This document shows, piece by piece, positions 18,157 through 27,447 of a stretch of 64,000 bases of DNA. The position numbers were made by a program, and so were the translations under genes. The first letter of the stretch is position 1; each line of letters begins with the position of its first letter. Source of the stretch: Veronia pacifica (lineage in GTDB: Bacteria; Pseudomonadota; Gammaproteobacteria; Enterobacterales; Vibrionaceae); assembly GCF_001707825.1 (NCBI RefSeq), contig NZ_LYBM01000008.1:1-64000 (forward strand), read 5' to 3'. The notes below the pieces were generated by a model. It was not told where the DNA came from. It made no database searches and saw only the letters and a program-made list of their open reading frames with translations.

Positions 18157-18443
18157 TATCACTATCTTCCTGAAAAAACCTATCTGGCGTTTACCTGAAC
18201 CAACGTGCTCAGATGAACATCTCCCAATCCCTGTCCGTTATTCACATTCCGCATACTCGGTTGAAGTTTATTCTGAGTTTGAGGAAAAATACCAGATGTT
18301 ATCGGGCAGTTACCTGAGTATCTCTTGTTTTAATTGCGCCGCAAAAGTTTATAACGTCTGGAAGTTGCCATTGTTAATACATTTAAGACAAATAGCTTAA
18401 AGTTCGGATCTTCGGGCATCAAAAGATCTGTTTGCCTGCGTTT

Positions 18444-19016
18444 TTACTCAGTATATGATGGTGGCACGCGTTTCTTATGGTTGTCAGAGAGTAAGGACTT
18501 CAACGCGCTTGGAAGCGTATCAGTGAGTTCAGGTCGCTCTTCAAGTAGCTTTTTTAATTGTTGTTTGGCTTTTATCGTCTCGCCACGTTCGAGTAGATCT
18601 TGAATATTGGCAAATGGATTTTCCATGCTAACTGGCTCAGGCGCAATAATTTTAGTCGCCATACGCTGACTATTTGACAGTGATTCAGCTGCTGGCGCGC
18701 CGAGGAAAATCTCGCTTTGGATATCTGGTGTTACCCCTTGTATCTGTCGAATTTTTTCATCTGACTTTGTATCCTGCAACTCGTAGGACTTGAGTTCATT
18801 AATATCTTTCAGTGTTTCCTTATTATTCCAAGGGACCAGTATGGCTAACAAACCAACACATGCCGCTGCTCCAATGTAAGACCACCATCGGCGTGAAGTA
18901 TGTTGTTGCCGAACTGATTTTATAAGAATCAGGTCGTCGATTTCTTTCGGAGGTAGCTCATCAGCGTGCTGTTGATACGTGCTGATCACCTTCTCATTAT
19001 CAAACTCACTCGCCAT
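18444..19016 (-). CDS. putative anti-sigma factor (single-pass membrane protein)
   Basis: 190 residues: a cytoplasmic N-terminus of about 43 residues, one transmembrane helix (YIGAAACVGLLAILVPW, about 47-63), then a charged periplasmic part ending in helices with an ELTDTLPSALKSLL segment. No zinc-binding HxxxCxxC is present. Its start overlaps the end of the ECF sigma gene by 11 bp, and that coupling is the main reason for the anti-sigma call. Third gene of the VWA-sigma-anti-sigma operon. Confidence 0.6.
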   Translation of the reverse strand: MASEFDNEKVISTYQQHADELPPKEIDDLILIKSVRQQHTSRRWWSYIGAAACVGLLAILVPWNNKETLKDINELKSYELQDTKSDEKIRQIQGVTPDIQSEIFLGAPAAESLSNSQRMATKIIAPEPVSMENPFANIQDLLERGETIKAKQQLKKLLEERPELTDTLPSALKSLLSDNHKKRVPPSYTE

Positions 19017-19554
19017 CAGACACTCCTAGCTTCTTAGACAAGCACTGCCTGAGGGAGTCCAGTGCATAACGTAGTCGTGTTTTCATTGTTTCTGGCTTTG
19101 CCGCGATGATAGTGCAAATATCTTCCCGGGAGAAACCGGCGTCATGCCTGAGAAGAAATACTTCTTTCTGGGAATGGGGGAGCTTGGTAACACATGCTTT
19201 AATAGCGCTCCCAATATCAACGTTATCATTTGTTGTTGATGGTTCTTCATCCCATTGCGCCTGTTTTAACCAGTTAGATTGAGACTTCATCTTCCTGTGC
19301 TCATCAACCATAAGATTATGCGCAATACGATAAAGCCAGGTAGTAAATTTCGCCTTCGCCTGATATTCATCACGGCTGTCTATGACCCGAACCCAAGTTT
19401 CCTGATAGAGTTCCTCGGCTCGGGCCCGGCAATGTAGCTGACGAATAAAATAGCGATACAGCGGGCCCTTGTGTTTTTCATAAAGGATGGCAAAGGCGCT
19501 ACTGTCGCCCTCGCCATATGCGGTCATCAGATGCTCATCCTTGGTTTCTGTCAT
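19006..19554 (-). CDS. ECF-type RNA polymerase sigma factor
   Basis: 182 residues with sigma-70 region 2 (AFAILYEKHKGPLYRYFIRQL...AEELYQETWVRVID...FTTWLYRIAHNLMVDEHR) and region 4 (LPHSQKEVFLLRHDAGFSREDICTI). It has the size and domain content of an extracytoplasmic-function sigma factor. It starts 4 bp after the VWA gene stop and overlaps the next gene, so all three are translationally linked. Such sigma factors respond to envelope signals once freed from the anti-sigma protein. Confidence 0.9.
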   Translation of the reverse strand: MTETKDEHLMTAYGEGDSSAFAILYEKHKGPLYRYFIRQLHCRARAEELYQETWVRVIDSRDEYQAKAKFTTWLYRIAHNLMVDEHRKMKSQSNWLKQAQWDEEPSTTNDNVDIGSAIKACVTKLPHSQKEVFLLRHDAGFSREDICTIIAAKPETMKTRLRYALDSLRQCLSKKLGVSDGE

Positions 19555-19558
19555 GTGT

Positions 19559-21271
19559 TTATAAGCTTGGGGCGATTTCTACCAGACTAACAAACTCACC
19601 ACGATAGTTAAAAGGATCATTTCCGCGGCTTTTTCTCGCAATTTCAGCAATTTCAGGATAACTCATACCGGTCAGATACCGGTTATCTTTGAGTTTCTGC
19701 GCAAACGCGGCGACAGCGGCAGCGAAACGGAAATCTTCTGATGCCTTATCAAAATCATTCAACACAGTACTTTGTTTGACCTGTCTTTTTACCATTTTAC
19801 TGACCTCACTCCCTGGCAACTTATAACGAACCTTGACCTCAAGCAATTCACTGGGATTGTTCACCTTGTTCGATTTGGCGTATCGCAGCTCATCAATTTG
19901 TCCTTCAGCACCCGCTAATGTGAGTTCATAAAGCGCAGTGACAGTATGGCCAGCGCCGATATCACCCGCGTCAACAGCGTCATTTTTAAAATCCTCGTCA
20001 CGAAGTTTACGGTTGGTGTAACCAATGAGTCTGTACTCTTTTACTGCATCCGGATTGAACTCAACCTGTACTTTCACGTCAGACGCAATGTGTTGCACGG
20101 TCCCACTTAACTGGCGGCTAAGTACTTTCTTTGCCTCGTGGAGCGTGTCGATATAGGCATGATTACCATCACCGATATTAGCAAGTTGCTCCATAACCGC
20201 ATCATTATAATTTCCTCGGCCAAAGCCCAGTGTGGTCAGTGCTATACCTTGTTTTCTTTTCTCCTTTATTATCGCTTTTAGCTCATCAATATTGGTGGTT
20301 CCTACATTGAAGTCACCATCTGTTGCCAGAACGACACGGTTAACACCCTTTTCAATTTTAGCGTTTAATGCTTGCTGATATGCCAGTTGGATACCGCCTT
20401 CACCATTAGTCGCTCCCCCCGCTTTCAGGCCTTTTAGCGCATCAAGAATGACAGATTTTTCACTTGCAGGTGTCGGCTTTAAGAGGAGTTTGGTGCTGCT
20501 GGCATAAGTGATAAGGCTCACTGTATCTTTATCCGACAACTGATTGACCAAGAGTGAGAGACTTTTGATAAGCAAAGGCAGTTTATTGGATTCATTCATT
20601 GAACCCGACACATCAATCAAAAAGACAAGGTTTGAGGGTTTCCTCTCGGTGACCGGCACATCGTAGCCTTTGAGAGTGATCCGCATCAGTTTTCTATCCT
20701 TGTGCCAGGGGGCTGGTGCCAACTCAGTAAAAATGGAGAAGGGCTGGTCTTTATTTTCAGGCGCAGGATAGTTGTAGTCAAAATAGTTGATAAAGGCTTC
20801 TTCTCGAATAGCATCCGGATGAGGTTTATTGCCTAATTGCAAATAACTACGAACATTGGCATAGCTTCCTGTGTCAACATCGACAGAGAATGTCGACAAT
20901 GGTGCCTGTGAAGTAAGAAAGACGCCGTTGCTCGGGGTGGGTAAGTAATTATCCTTATTGGGTTGGATGATTGACGACTCTCTTCTTGGAGGAAACGGGA
21001 CAACTTCTGTGTGGTATCTGGCTTGTAAAGCCAGTCCGACGTTTGCGTGTTTTGAAAAGTCGGCAGAACCTTTTGATAGAGATACCTCTGCAAGTGGTGT
21101 TTTCACTATGCTGTTTTCTTCGTTTGGCGTCCCGGGTTTGATCTGTTTGATTTGCTCTTTTTCAGGCTTTGACTGAGTAAGCGGATTGTCGTTATCTGTT
21201 CGCTCAGCTGTGCATGCGGTAATGACTAATAGTGTAAAAGATAGTGCTAATCCGATTTTAGCAGTATTCAT
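19559..21271 (-). CDS. VWA-domain lipoprotein (YfbK-like)
   Basis: 570 residues with a lipoprotein signal (lipobox VITAC, Cys20). Next come a VWA-associated N-terminal domain (PLSTFSVDVDTGSYANVRSYL...REEAFINYFDY), a VWA domain with a complete MIDAS motif DVSGS (D220, S222, S224), and a C-terminal DUF3520-type region (DFRFAAAVAAFAQKLKDN). The YfbK family has this layout. The ATG at 21271 begins the signal peptide; a longer reading to 21391 is rejected. First gene of the operon with the sigma and putative anti-sigma, so this metal-dependent surface protein may feed that pathway (inference). Confidence 0.88.
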   Translation of the reverse strand: MNTAKIGLALSFTLLVITACTAERTDNDNPLTQSKPEKEQIKQIKPGTPNEENSIVKTPLAEVSLSKGSADFSKHANVGLALQARYHTEVVPFPPRRESSIIQPNKDNYLPTPSNGVFLTSQAPLSTFSVDVDTGSYANVRSYLQLGNKPHPDAIREEAFINYFDYNYPAPENKDQPFSIFTELAPAPWHKDRKLMRITLKGYDVPVTERKPSNLVFLIDVSGSMNESNKLPLLIKSLSLLVNQLSDKDTVSLITYASSTKLLLKPTPASEKSVILDALKGLKAGGATNGEGGIQLAYQQALNAKIEKGVNRVVLATDGDFNVGTTNIDELKAIIKEKRKQGIALTTLGFGRGNYNDAVMEQLANIGDGNHAYIDTLHEAKKVLSRQLSGTVQHIASDVKVQVEFNPDAVKEYRLIGYTNRKLRDEDFKNDAVDAGDIGAGHTVTALYELTLAGAEGQIDELRYAKSNKVNNPSELLEVKVRYKLPGSEVSKMVKRQVKQSTVLNDFDKASEDFRFAAAVAAFAQKLKDNRYLTGMSYPEIAEIARKSRGNDPFNYRGEFVSLVEIAPSL

Positions 21272-21505
21272 GAGTGCGCCCCCTATAACTGGCTGAAAGA
21301 ACAAGATTGTCTGCATTGAATCAAAACATTTTTCGACCTTACAAACGTCCGGGCAGAAAAAAGGGGTGATTTTTTTGATTCTTTTTTTCACTTTTTTACC
21401 CGACGTTAGAAAAGACTGTTTAATGAACTATTCGCATTTCGAGGTCACCTATCTAAAAAGAGTCAAAAGACGTGAAGCCCAAACCATATTGAATAGGACG
21501 TATAA

Positions 21506-22045
21506 ATGAAAAAATGGCCATCGATTAGCAAAGGAATTTCAGTGCTTATGCTGCTTCACTGTTATCAGCTTCAAGCCCAGCCGTCGTTGATACAGGAAGA
21601 ACAAGGCGTATTGATTGGGAAGTGGCATTGTGTAGCAAAGATGGATGGTGAAAAGCCAATCAGCTTTGATGGGGTCACTGATTACTTATCGAATGGTACC
21701 TTCTTGAGTGAGGTGAAAACTGTCGCTAATCTGCCGGGTCTAGAAATTTCAATAAGCTTCAATGTTTCATCAAATGGGAATTGGAAGCGACAACAACAGC
21801 TGTTAAACGAATCAACAATCAGGTACTCGGTGACAGGAAACAATGCAATATCTGATAAATTTGCGCCTTTGATGGAAACTCGATTACCTAGTGGCGCAAA
21901 GTGGACACTAAGTTGGCTCAATGACGGCTCAATGATTAAGATTGGAAATAATGGTCTGAGACACAATTGCAAAAAAGTTGGCAGCGCGGAACAGTTCACC
22001 AAGGTACAAGAGAATCCTGCGCTGGCACGGGGCAAGTTAGAGTAA
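21506..22045 (+). CDS. secreted hypothetical protein, lipocalin-like
   Basis: 179 residues with a signal peptide ending near LQAQ (about residue 25). The mature part opens with LIGKWHCVAKMDG and a run of short beta strands (VTDYLSNGTFLSEVKTVA, WTLSWLNDGSMIKI), a pattern seen in small lipocalin-like domains. Two Cys (WHCV and RHNCKK) could form a disulfide closing the barrel. Divergent from the VWA-sigma operon, so the two share an intergenic promoter region. The family call is tentative. Confidence 0.6.
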   Translation: MKKWPSISKGISVLMLLHCYQLQAQPSLIQEEQGVLIGKWHCVAKMDGEKPISFDGVTDYLSNGTFLSEVKTVANLPGLEISISFNVSSNGNWKRQQQLLNESTIRYSVTGNNAISDKFAPLMETRLPSGAKWTLSWLNDGSMIKIGNNGLRHNCKKVGSAEQFTKVQENPALARGKLE

Positions 22046-22188
22046 TAATTGGTATTTACCCTTTGAAAAAATAGTGAACTCTCTCGCGGCGATAACACCA
22101 CGATGCCTAACTAACGGTCATTTGGTGTGATTACTAATGATAAAATCTTCAACAATATGTTCGTTATAAAAACAAGGTGTTAAGCAGA

Positions 22189-22434
22189 ATGGATTACCTG
22201 CAATATTTTGGTATCGACTGGATAGCCATGGTACTGACTTTTTTGGCTATCTGGCAGATTGGCAATAAGAACAAAGTCGGTTTTATGCTCATGATGCTCG
22301 GTAATACCAGTTGGATCGCGGTTGGATATCTAACTGGGAGTATGGCGATGATAATCGCTAACATTATTTTTCTAACTATGAATCTTCGAGCCATTATTAA
22401 GTGGTCTCAGCCAACACCTGAACCCTCGTCGTAA
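22189..22434 (+). CDS. small membrane protein, PnuC-like fragment length
   Basis: 81 residues forming three transmembrane helices (WIAMVLTFLAIWQIG, FMLMMLGNTSWIAVGYLTG, MAMIIANIIFLTMNLRAI). The pattern resembles a half-repeat of PnuC/SWEET-like carriers, but the protein is complete, ending in a polar tail. The ATG at 22189 was preferred over a GTG 12 bases upstream. Function unknown. Confidence 0.6.
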   Translation: MDYLQYFGIDWIAMVLTFLAIWQIGNKNKVGFMLMMLGNTSWIAVGYLTGSMAMIIANIIFLTMNLRAIIKWSQPTPEPSS

Positions 22435-22569
22435 ACTATGTTTTTTCTCCGCGCCAAGGCGTCACAAACCATAGTGATGGGTATCTTTTGCCTCTAGAAA
22501 ATGAGGGAGTGTCAGCTCTTCCGTTGAATATTTTAAAGTTCTCTAATGTAGCTTGGCGTGGTGAAAAAA

Positions 22570-22604
22570 GTAAAAAAATAGCCCTCATTGATTAAATGAG
22601 GGCT
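22570..22604 (-). terminator. intrinsic terminator of the candidate sRNA
   Basis: On the minus strand: AGCCCTCAT, a 7-base loop, ATGAGGGCT, then ATTTTTTTA. The 9-bp perfect stem and T-run work only in the minus direction. Confidence 0.75.
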
Positions 22605-22706
22605 CCAAGGAAAAAATAACGTCTGAAAAACCAAGTTGATGTGCAGGGATACATTCACTTGGTGCAACTAGAGTGCAGTTGGATGATTTTTGATGCAACA
22701 CCTAAC
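22570..22706 (-). ncRNA. candidate small RNA (minus strand) ending in an intrinsic terminator
   Basis: The minus strand carries, in order: a possible promoter (TTGTGT at 22739-22734, 16-bp spacer, TATAGG at 22717-22712); a short hairpin CAACT/AGTTG; a long hairpin CCAAGT/ACTTGG with inner ATGT/ACAT; and a terminator (22604-22570) followed by ATTTTTTTA. The transcript would be about 137 nt. No minus-strand coding gene ends here: the next one (multicopper oxidase) has its own terminator near 23165. The promoter is weak and the family is not recognised. Confidence 0.5.
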
Positions 22707-23164
22707 CTCTCCCTATAAGATCCTACTTCACCAACACAATGTATCCAGTAAATCACCACATGATGTAATTTGATTTTCATTCATAAAATATGTCGATATT
22801 GAGTGATCCTAACTATCGAATCTCGAGTCACATAACAGTGTTCTGCATCCTATCTGTAAAATGCTTAAAGCGAACCTAGTTTTTTATTATGGATTAACCT
22901 CAACGTCATTTAATCACTCTGTAGCCATTCTAAATTTGTGATTGCTCGCTGTTCATATGTCGCTATATCGTGCGGATTAGCGTTTAAAATTTGCTTGGTA
23001 GTGGTAGAAAAAAGCGGTTTGAGAGGTTAGCCTAGGCCGTTGTATTCGTCTGGTTTTGGAGCGATGTTATGGTAGGGAGTAGTTTGATATTAATGTCGGT
23101 GATATATCGCTAATATCGAATTTTACAGCGTTAAAAAAACATCGCTCTGTAAGTGTTTATATGC

Positions 23165-23204
23165 AAAGAAAAATGAAGGGCGTCCGTATTGTCCAACCGC
23201 CCTT
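23165..23204 (-). terminator. terminator after the multicopper oxidase gene
   Basis: On the minus strand AAGGGCG pairs with CGCCCTT across a 15-base loop and is followed by CATTTTTC, about 50 bp past the stop of the oxidase. The region 22707-23164 shows nothing further I can name. Confidence 0.6.
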
Positions 23205-23253
23205 ACTTATTTGAATAAGGTGATAGATAGAATAATCACTTTAAATCAGTAAT

Positions 23254-24636
23254 TCATGTTACCTCAATGTATCCCATAAGGCCTGTTTTCATGTGCTCAA
23301 TAATATGGCAGTGATACATCCATCTTCCCGGGTTGTCTGCAACAAAAGCTGCTTTGGCATAGCCATTTCTTCCTAGTAACACAGTATCAGTATGAAAGGG
23401 TTCTGCCAGCTTTTTACCGTCCAGTTCCAATACGGTAAAAGTATGTCCATGCAGGTGAATAGGGTGGTGATACTGTGTCAGGTTACGCAGGTAAAAAATA
23501 TAGGTTTTACCCAGAGTCAGCCGGGAAAGCGGAGCCGGAATATTGTCTTTGGTCATCCCTTCCCATGCTCGCTTATTCATTAACCAAAACTTTGGCTTCA
23601 CTTTCCCGTCGCTATCGGCAGGACTGACAGCTCCCGCCCACTCGAAAACAAAATTGAGATTTTCTGCATTATCCAAATCTAGCAATGGCACCGGGTTCAG
23701 AGGCAGAGCGGGTAGGGTTTGATTGGCTGGCAGAGTGGAAGCGACAACATTGAAACTACACAGCGGAAACGCAAATTTACCTCTCATGAATCGAACATGT
23801 ACCTGTTGACCTGCATTTGGAGCCACGAGACCAATATCTACCCGCATGCCCGGGCTGATTTTGTGCTCTGTTAAACGGTAAGGGGTTTTAATTGGATTGC
23901 CATCGATTGCAATAACCCAAGCCTCACACCCCTCAACAGCGATAGGATAGGTCATGGTGTTGTCGACATTGGCAATTCTAAGTCGTGTGGTTGCATTTTG
24001 TTTGAGTTGATAAGTGGGTTCGTGAACGCCGTTAACCGTTGCCCACTCTCCAGGTGTACCCATTCTCGCAGAGTAACGGGGGATCATCAGGTCTTTCCAT
24101 CCACCCTGTTTGTCTAGATGCCAGTGCTTCAGCACGACTTCATGTTCTTCATCGAAAATAACAGGTGAAGCTTCTTCAACAATAATAAGCCCGACCAATC
24201 CCATACCAAGTTGCTTAACACTGTTCATATGAGGGTGATACCAAAACGTACCCGCGTCTGGAGGCGTGAACTCATAAACAAAGGTTTCACCGGGCATGAT
24301 AGGTCTTTGGCTTAAAAAGGGTACGCCATCCATTTCGACTGGAATACGCAAACCATGCCAATGGATGGTTGTCGGTTCGTTGAGCTTATTGGTCAGCCTA
24401 ATAGTGACTTTTTCACCTTGTCTGCAACGTATAGTTGGCGCTGGAATTTGTCCGTTAAAGCCAAGTACCTCAGTCGTATGACCCGGCACGAGTTCAGCAG
24501 TTGCGGGCTCTGTAGTGAGGTCATACACGTACTGATCGCCAGCACTCTCTGAGCGAACAAGGGTGCAGGAAGGGAGAAGAGGCAAGGCTGAAACGGCGAG
24601 AGAGCGGCCAATAAATTGGCGTCTTGAGATATCCAT
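23254..24636 (-). CDS. multicopper oxidase, Tat-exported
   Basis: 460 residues. The N-terminus has a twin-arginine signal (SRRQFIG) followed by a hydrophobic stretch. Three cupredoxin domains carry the copper motifs IHWHGL, FWYHPHM, HPIHLHGH and HCHIIEHMKTG, so the type 1 and trinuclear copper sites are complete. The length suits a CueO/SufI-like periplasmic oxidase. No Met-rich insert like that of E. coli CueO is visible, so the substrate (Cu(I), Fe(II), Mn(II) or phenolics) is open. No copper-resistance genes are adjacent. Confidence 0.92.
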   Translation of the reverse strand: MDISRRQFIGRSLAVSALPLLPSCTLVRSESAGDQYVYDLTTEPATAELVPGHTTEVLGFNGQIPAPTIRCRQGEKVTIRLTNKLNEPTTIHWHGLRIPVEMDGVPFLSQRPIMPGETFVYEFTPPDAGTFWYHPHMNSVKQLGMGLVGLIIVEEASPVIFDEEHEVVLKHWHLDKQGGWKDLMIPRYSARMGTPGEWATVNGVHEPTYQLKQNATTRLRIANVDNTMTYPIAVEGCEAWVIAIDGNPIKTPYRLTEHKISPGMRVDIGLVAPNAGQQVHVRFMRGKFAFPLCSFNVVASTLPANQTLPALPLNPVPLLDLDNAENLNFVFEWAGAVSPADSDGKVKPKFWLMNKRAWEGMTKDNIPAPLSRLTLGKTYIFYLRNLTQYHHPIHLHGHTFTVLELDGKKLAEPFHTDTVLLGRNGYAKAAFVADNPGRWMYHCHIIEHMKTGLMGYIEVT

Positions 24637-24805
24637 ATAAAGGCTCCGTAGTGGGCTGATAATGCATTTTATGTGCAGTGTGCGTTTACGTCATCCAGAT
24701 TTACTCATGGTCATTACATTTCTATCAGTATGATGAGGGCGTATTTACTCACTTGCGGTAATACATTGTTCGAAGAAAGTAAAATATCAGCCCCTTGCGG
24801 CCCAT

Positions 24806-25169
24806 GTGACTGAGTTAAATAACCAGACTTATAGTCCGCTCAGAACCTCATGCGAGAGAGTTCTCGATGAATCCTTCAACGGTTATGCAATGATTACTAG
24901 GCCACTATTAGTTGTTGGCCTACATAGTCACTCGGGGGGGGAGGGGTGGATATTGTCTGACCAAGACTCGCTCAACGAAACCAGTATTGTTAACGGGCAA
25001 TGGAGATGATTATGTTCAATTTGTGGACGTAAAGGATGTCGATAAGTTTATCTTACTCTGCCTGAGCGAAAGGAAAGTGGGTGATTACAACTTATCGGAA
25101 CTACGTTTAACGTGGCGAGAGCTTGCTGAAAATCGCAATATAAAAAATGGTCATTGCGTTAACAAATAG
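24806..25169 (+). pseudogene. decayed NAD-dependent epimerase/reductase fragment
   Basis: Two overlapping frames carry pieces of an atypical SDR. YSPLRTSCERVLDESFNGYAMITRPLLVVG is in one frame and GDDYVQFVDVKDVDKFILLCL...LTWRELAE in the next. This order matches the middle and late part of NAD-dependent epimerase-like reductases. The shift falls at a run of Gs near 24935-24947. The N-terminal NAD-binding half is missing. A following frame (25170-25430) may be the eroded C-terminus but is not clearly related. Confidence 0.55.
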
Positions 25170-25526
25170 ATGATAAAAGAGGCACAAATCAGATTCAGTC
25201 AACTGCCGCTTTTTTGTCCCAATCAATCAGATCGAGCAGGCTATATGAAAATATCGAATACAAAAGCAGTATCGTCTGAATTTACTGTAAGCAGCAATGA
25301 GGAAACTTTCAAAAGGTTCAATGATTGGATGATTATGCGCAACGATGAGAATATCACGTCTGCCGATATTGCCAGTGACCTCTTGTCATCATCGCATTTA
25401 GAGGAACTGAACCACTTCAGTAACTTATGAGATGGGTTGAAGCCTTCGCCGTCCAATTTAGTGTAATGTCTGCAGTCTGCCATCGTTCCATAGTTTTGAT
25501 GTGCCCGGGTCAACTGTGCAGATAGG

Positions 25527-26780
25527 CTATGTTGCTAACACCCAATATGTCGGTTTGTCATCCTCTCTAGATTTGACTGGGCAGACAATATTCTTTTCGT
25601 TGCCATGTACTATTTTTTTAGAGAGTACATGTTTAATGACAATGGTATCTTTCATCGCTGACATACCTTCAATTCCTAGTCCATTCGTGGGCACTAACAT
25701 GGGGATCCAATGCACGGAATCGTGTATTGTCAGGGTTTGCTTAACATCTTTTAAATAAATGCAATTTCTTTTAACTCCGTCGAGTAAAAGCCCTGATGAC
25801 TGGTTTTTGATCAAATAGCTGACTGATTCACTCTCTTTATTGAATGGGATGAATTTCCACTGTTGCATTTTTATCTCAAGTCGATCGACAGCCGCTTTTC
25901 CATTACATAGGTATACCTTTTGATATTTGGCGTCAGCTGCAATGAATATTTGAGGGTTATTATTGTGATTATCACATGAAAAAAAGTTATTAAAAATAGG
26001 TTTGACTCTTCTATGTTCAATCCAAGGAGGATGTTTTGAGTCACCACAACCATTCTTGTAACCTGTTAGGTAATTTTTTGATGTTCTTTGTTTTAACATC
26101 ACAGTTGGAAGCTGTATCTTTTTTCTTATCATCAGTGGATTTTTAACAATATCGAAAAAATGCTGCCAGATTAGGTTTATGGAACGGGGGATAAGTGAAA
26201 GGTACTCCCTATTTATGTCTTTGATACTTTTCGATAGTATAAATTTTTCACTTTTTTCAAGTGTATTTATCGAAGTAAGAATTTTTTGAATAGTTATAAC
26301 AGCCTTACAAACGTAATTTTGATACAAGAAAAACATTGAATCGATGTACTTATCTACGCTGATTCCAGCCTTTATCAGCTCAGCAGAATAGTGGCTTAAT
26401 TCTGTATAAATACCTTGTTGTGGGTATAATGACTCACTGATATAGAGAAGATGTTGATAAATACCTTTTCCTTCTACATCTAGAACATCTTTTGCTGATT
26501 TAACTGTCATCCCGATCTGACGATTTTTATATAGCTTATCAAATGACTCACATGTCTTGCGATAATTTAAAAGGCTTCCATTGAGATCACGTGCCAGCAA
26601 GTCTCTCTCAAAATCGTCTATTTTGTTCTGTATTTTATCAATACCAGAAGCTAGGCTATCTATTCCAGAGCTGTTGATTGCGTTGGCTAAGTCAATAGTC
26701 TCAATTGTATCCTGGTACTTTAAAATATTAACAATCTCACGCGTAGTACTAGGTAATGGTTGGGCTACCAGTAATGACAT
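25527..26780 (-). CDS. unknown protein: helical N-terminal domain plus beta-trefoil-like C-terminus
   Basis: 417 residues, AT-rich. Residues about 20-240 are predicted helical with coiled-coil-like heptads (IDSLASGIDKIQNKIDDFERDL) and hydrophobic stretches. Residues about 270-417 are beta-rich with three Q/H-W type repeats (MQQWKFIPF, HWIPMLV, YWVLAT) as in ricin-type beta-trefoil lectins. There is no signal peptide. A helical bundle plus lectin-like trefoil is a layout seen in some pore-forming toxins, but that is inference only. The ATG at 26780 has GAGGAG 6 bases upstream. It lies beside two unknown tandem paralogs in the same low-GC patch. Confidence 0.6.
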   Translation of the reverse strand: MSLLVAQPLPSTTREIVNILKYQDTIETIDLANAINSSGIDSLASGIDKIQNKIDDFERDLLARDLNGSLLNYRKTCESFDKLYKNRQIGMTVKSAKDVLDVEGKGIYQHLLYISESLYPQQGIYTELSHYSAELIKAGISVDKYIDSMFFLYQNYVCKAVITIQKILTSINTLEKSEKFILSKSIKDINREYLSLIPRSINLIWQHFFDIVKNPLMIRKKIQLPTVMLKQRTSKNYLTGYKNGCGDSKHPPWIEHRRVKPIFNNFFSCDNHNNNPQIFIAADAKYQKVYLCNGKAAVDRLEIKMQQWKFIPFNKESESVSYLIKNQSSGLLLDGVKRNCIYLKDVKQTLTIHDSVHWIPMLVPTNGLGIEGMSAMKDTIVIKHVLSKKIVHGNEKNIVCPVKSREDDKPTYWVLAT

Positions 26781-27447
26781 AAATTGCTCCTCGCAAATTA
26801 TATACATCCCTAATCTAAGGTCATTTTTATAGGTTTGTTATCGCTGAATATAAATCTTGCTGATAGCATCAAATTTTAATGACTTTTCATCATTCATTCA
26901 TTGATAAATGTGATCTTTGATTTATTTTTAATGTTATAAATTAATAACTTAGCTTATTTTTAGGTGGGTGTTTTTCAATGAGCTTCTAGTGTACCTACTT
27001 ATTAATATAAAACTGATTTAATATAAATATAGTTGCATTTATAATAGAAATATGTTTATCTTTAAATCAGATTATAAGCATTAAGATATTAATCTAACGA
27101 TAACATACTGAGTTTAATCGATTTATTAAACTGTAGATAATAGTCACCCTAAAAATGTTCAAAAATTCCTTCATTGACTATCCTTAGAACACAGTATGAC
27201 ATTTATAACAATAAATTTTATAGATGTAGTTTTCTAAGAAAACAAAATTTACTCCTTAACTATAAATATCAGTTTTTTTGTCATAAATTGATTATTTTTT
27301 GTCTTTAAATGAAGATATTAATTTTTATCTAAATTAATTTGAACTAATTTACTAGTACTAGCACTTAACTCTTGAATAATTTATTTATAAAAAAACAAAA
27401 TTATAAAATCGTAAAGATACCCTGATGTAATAATAGGAGTGATAAAA
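26781..27447. other. AT-rich intergenic region
   Basis: About 670 bp, strongly AT-rich, between the divergent trefoil-like gene and the tandem paralogs. It probably holds both promoters. I could not identify a repeat, RNA or operator in it. Confidence 0.5.
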
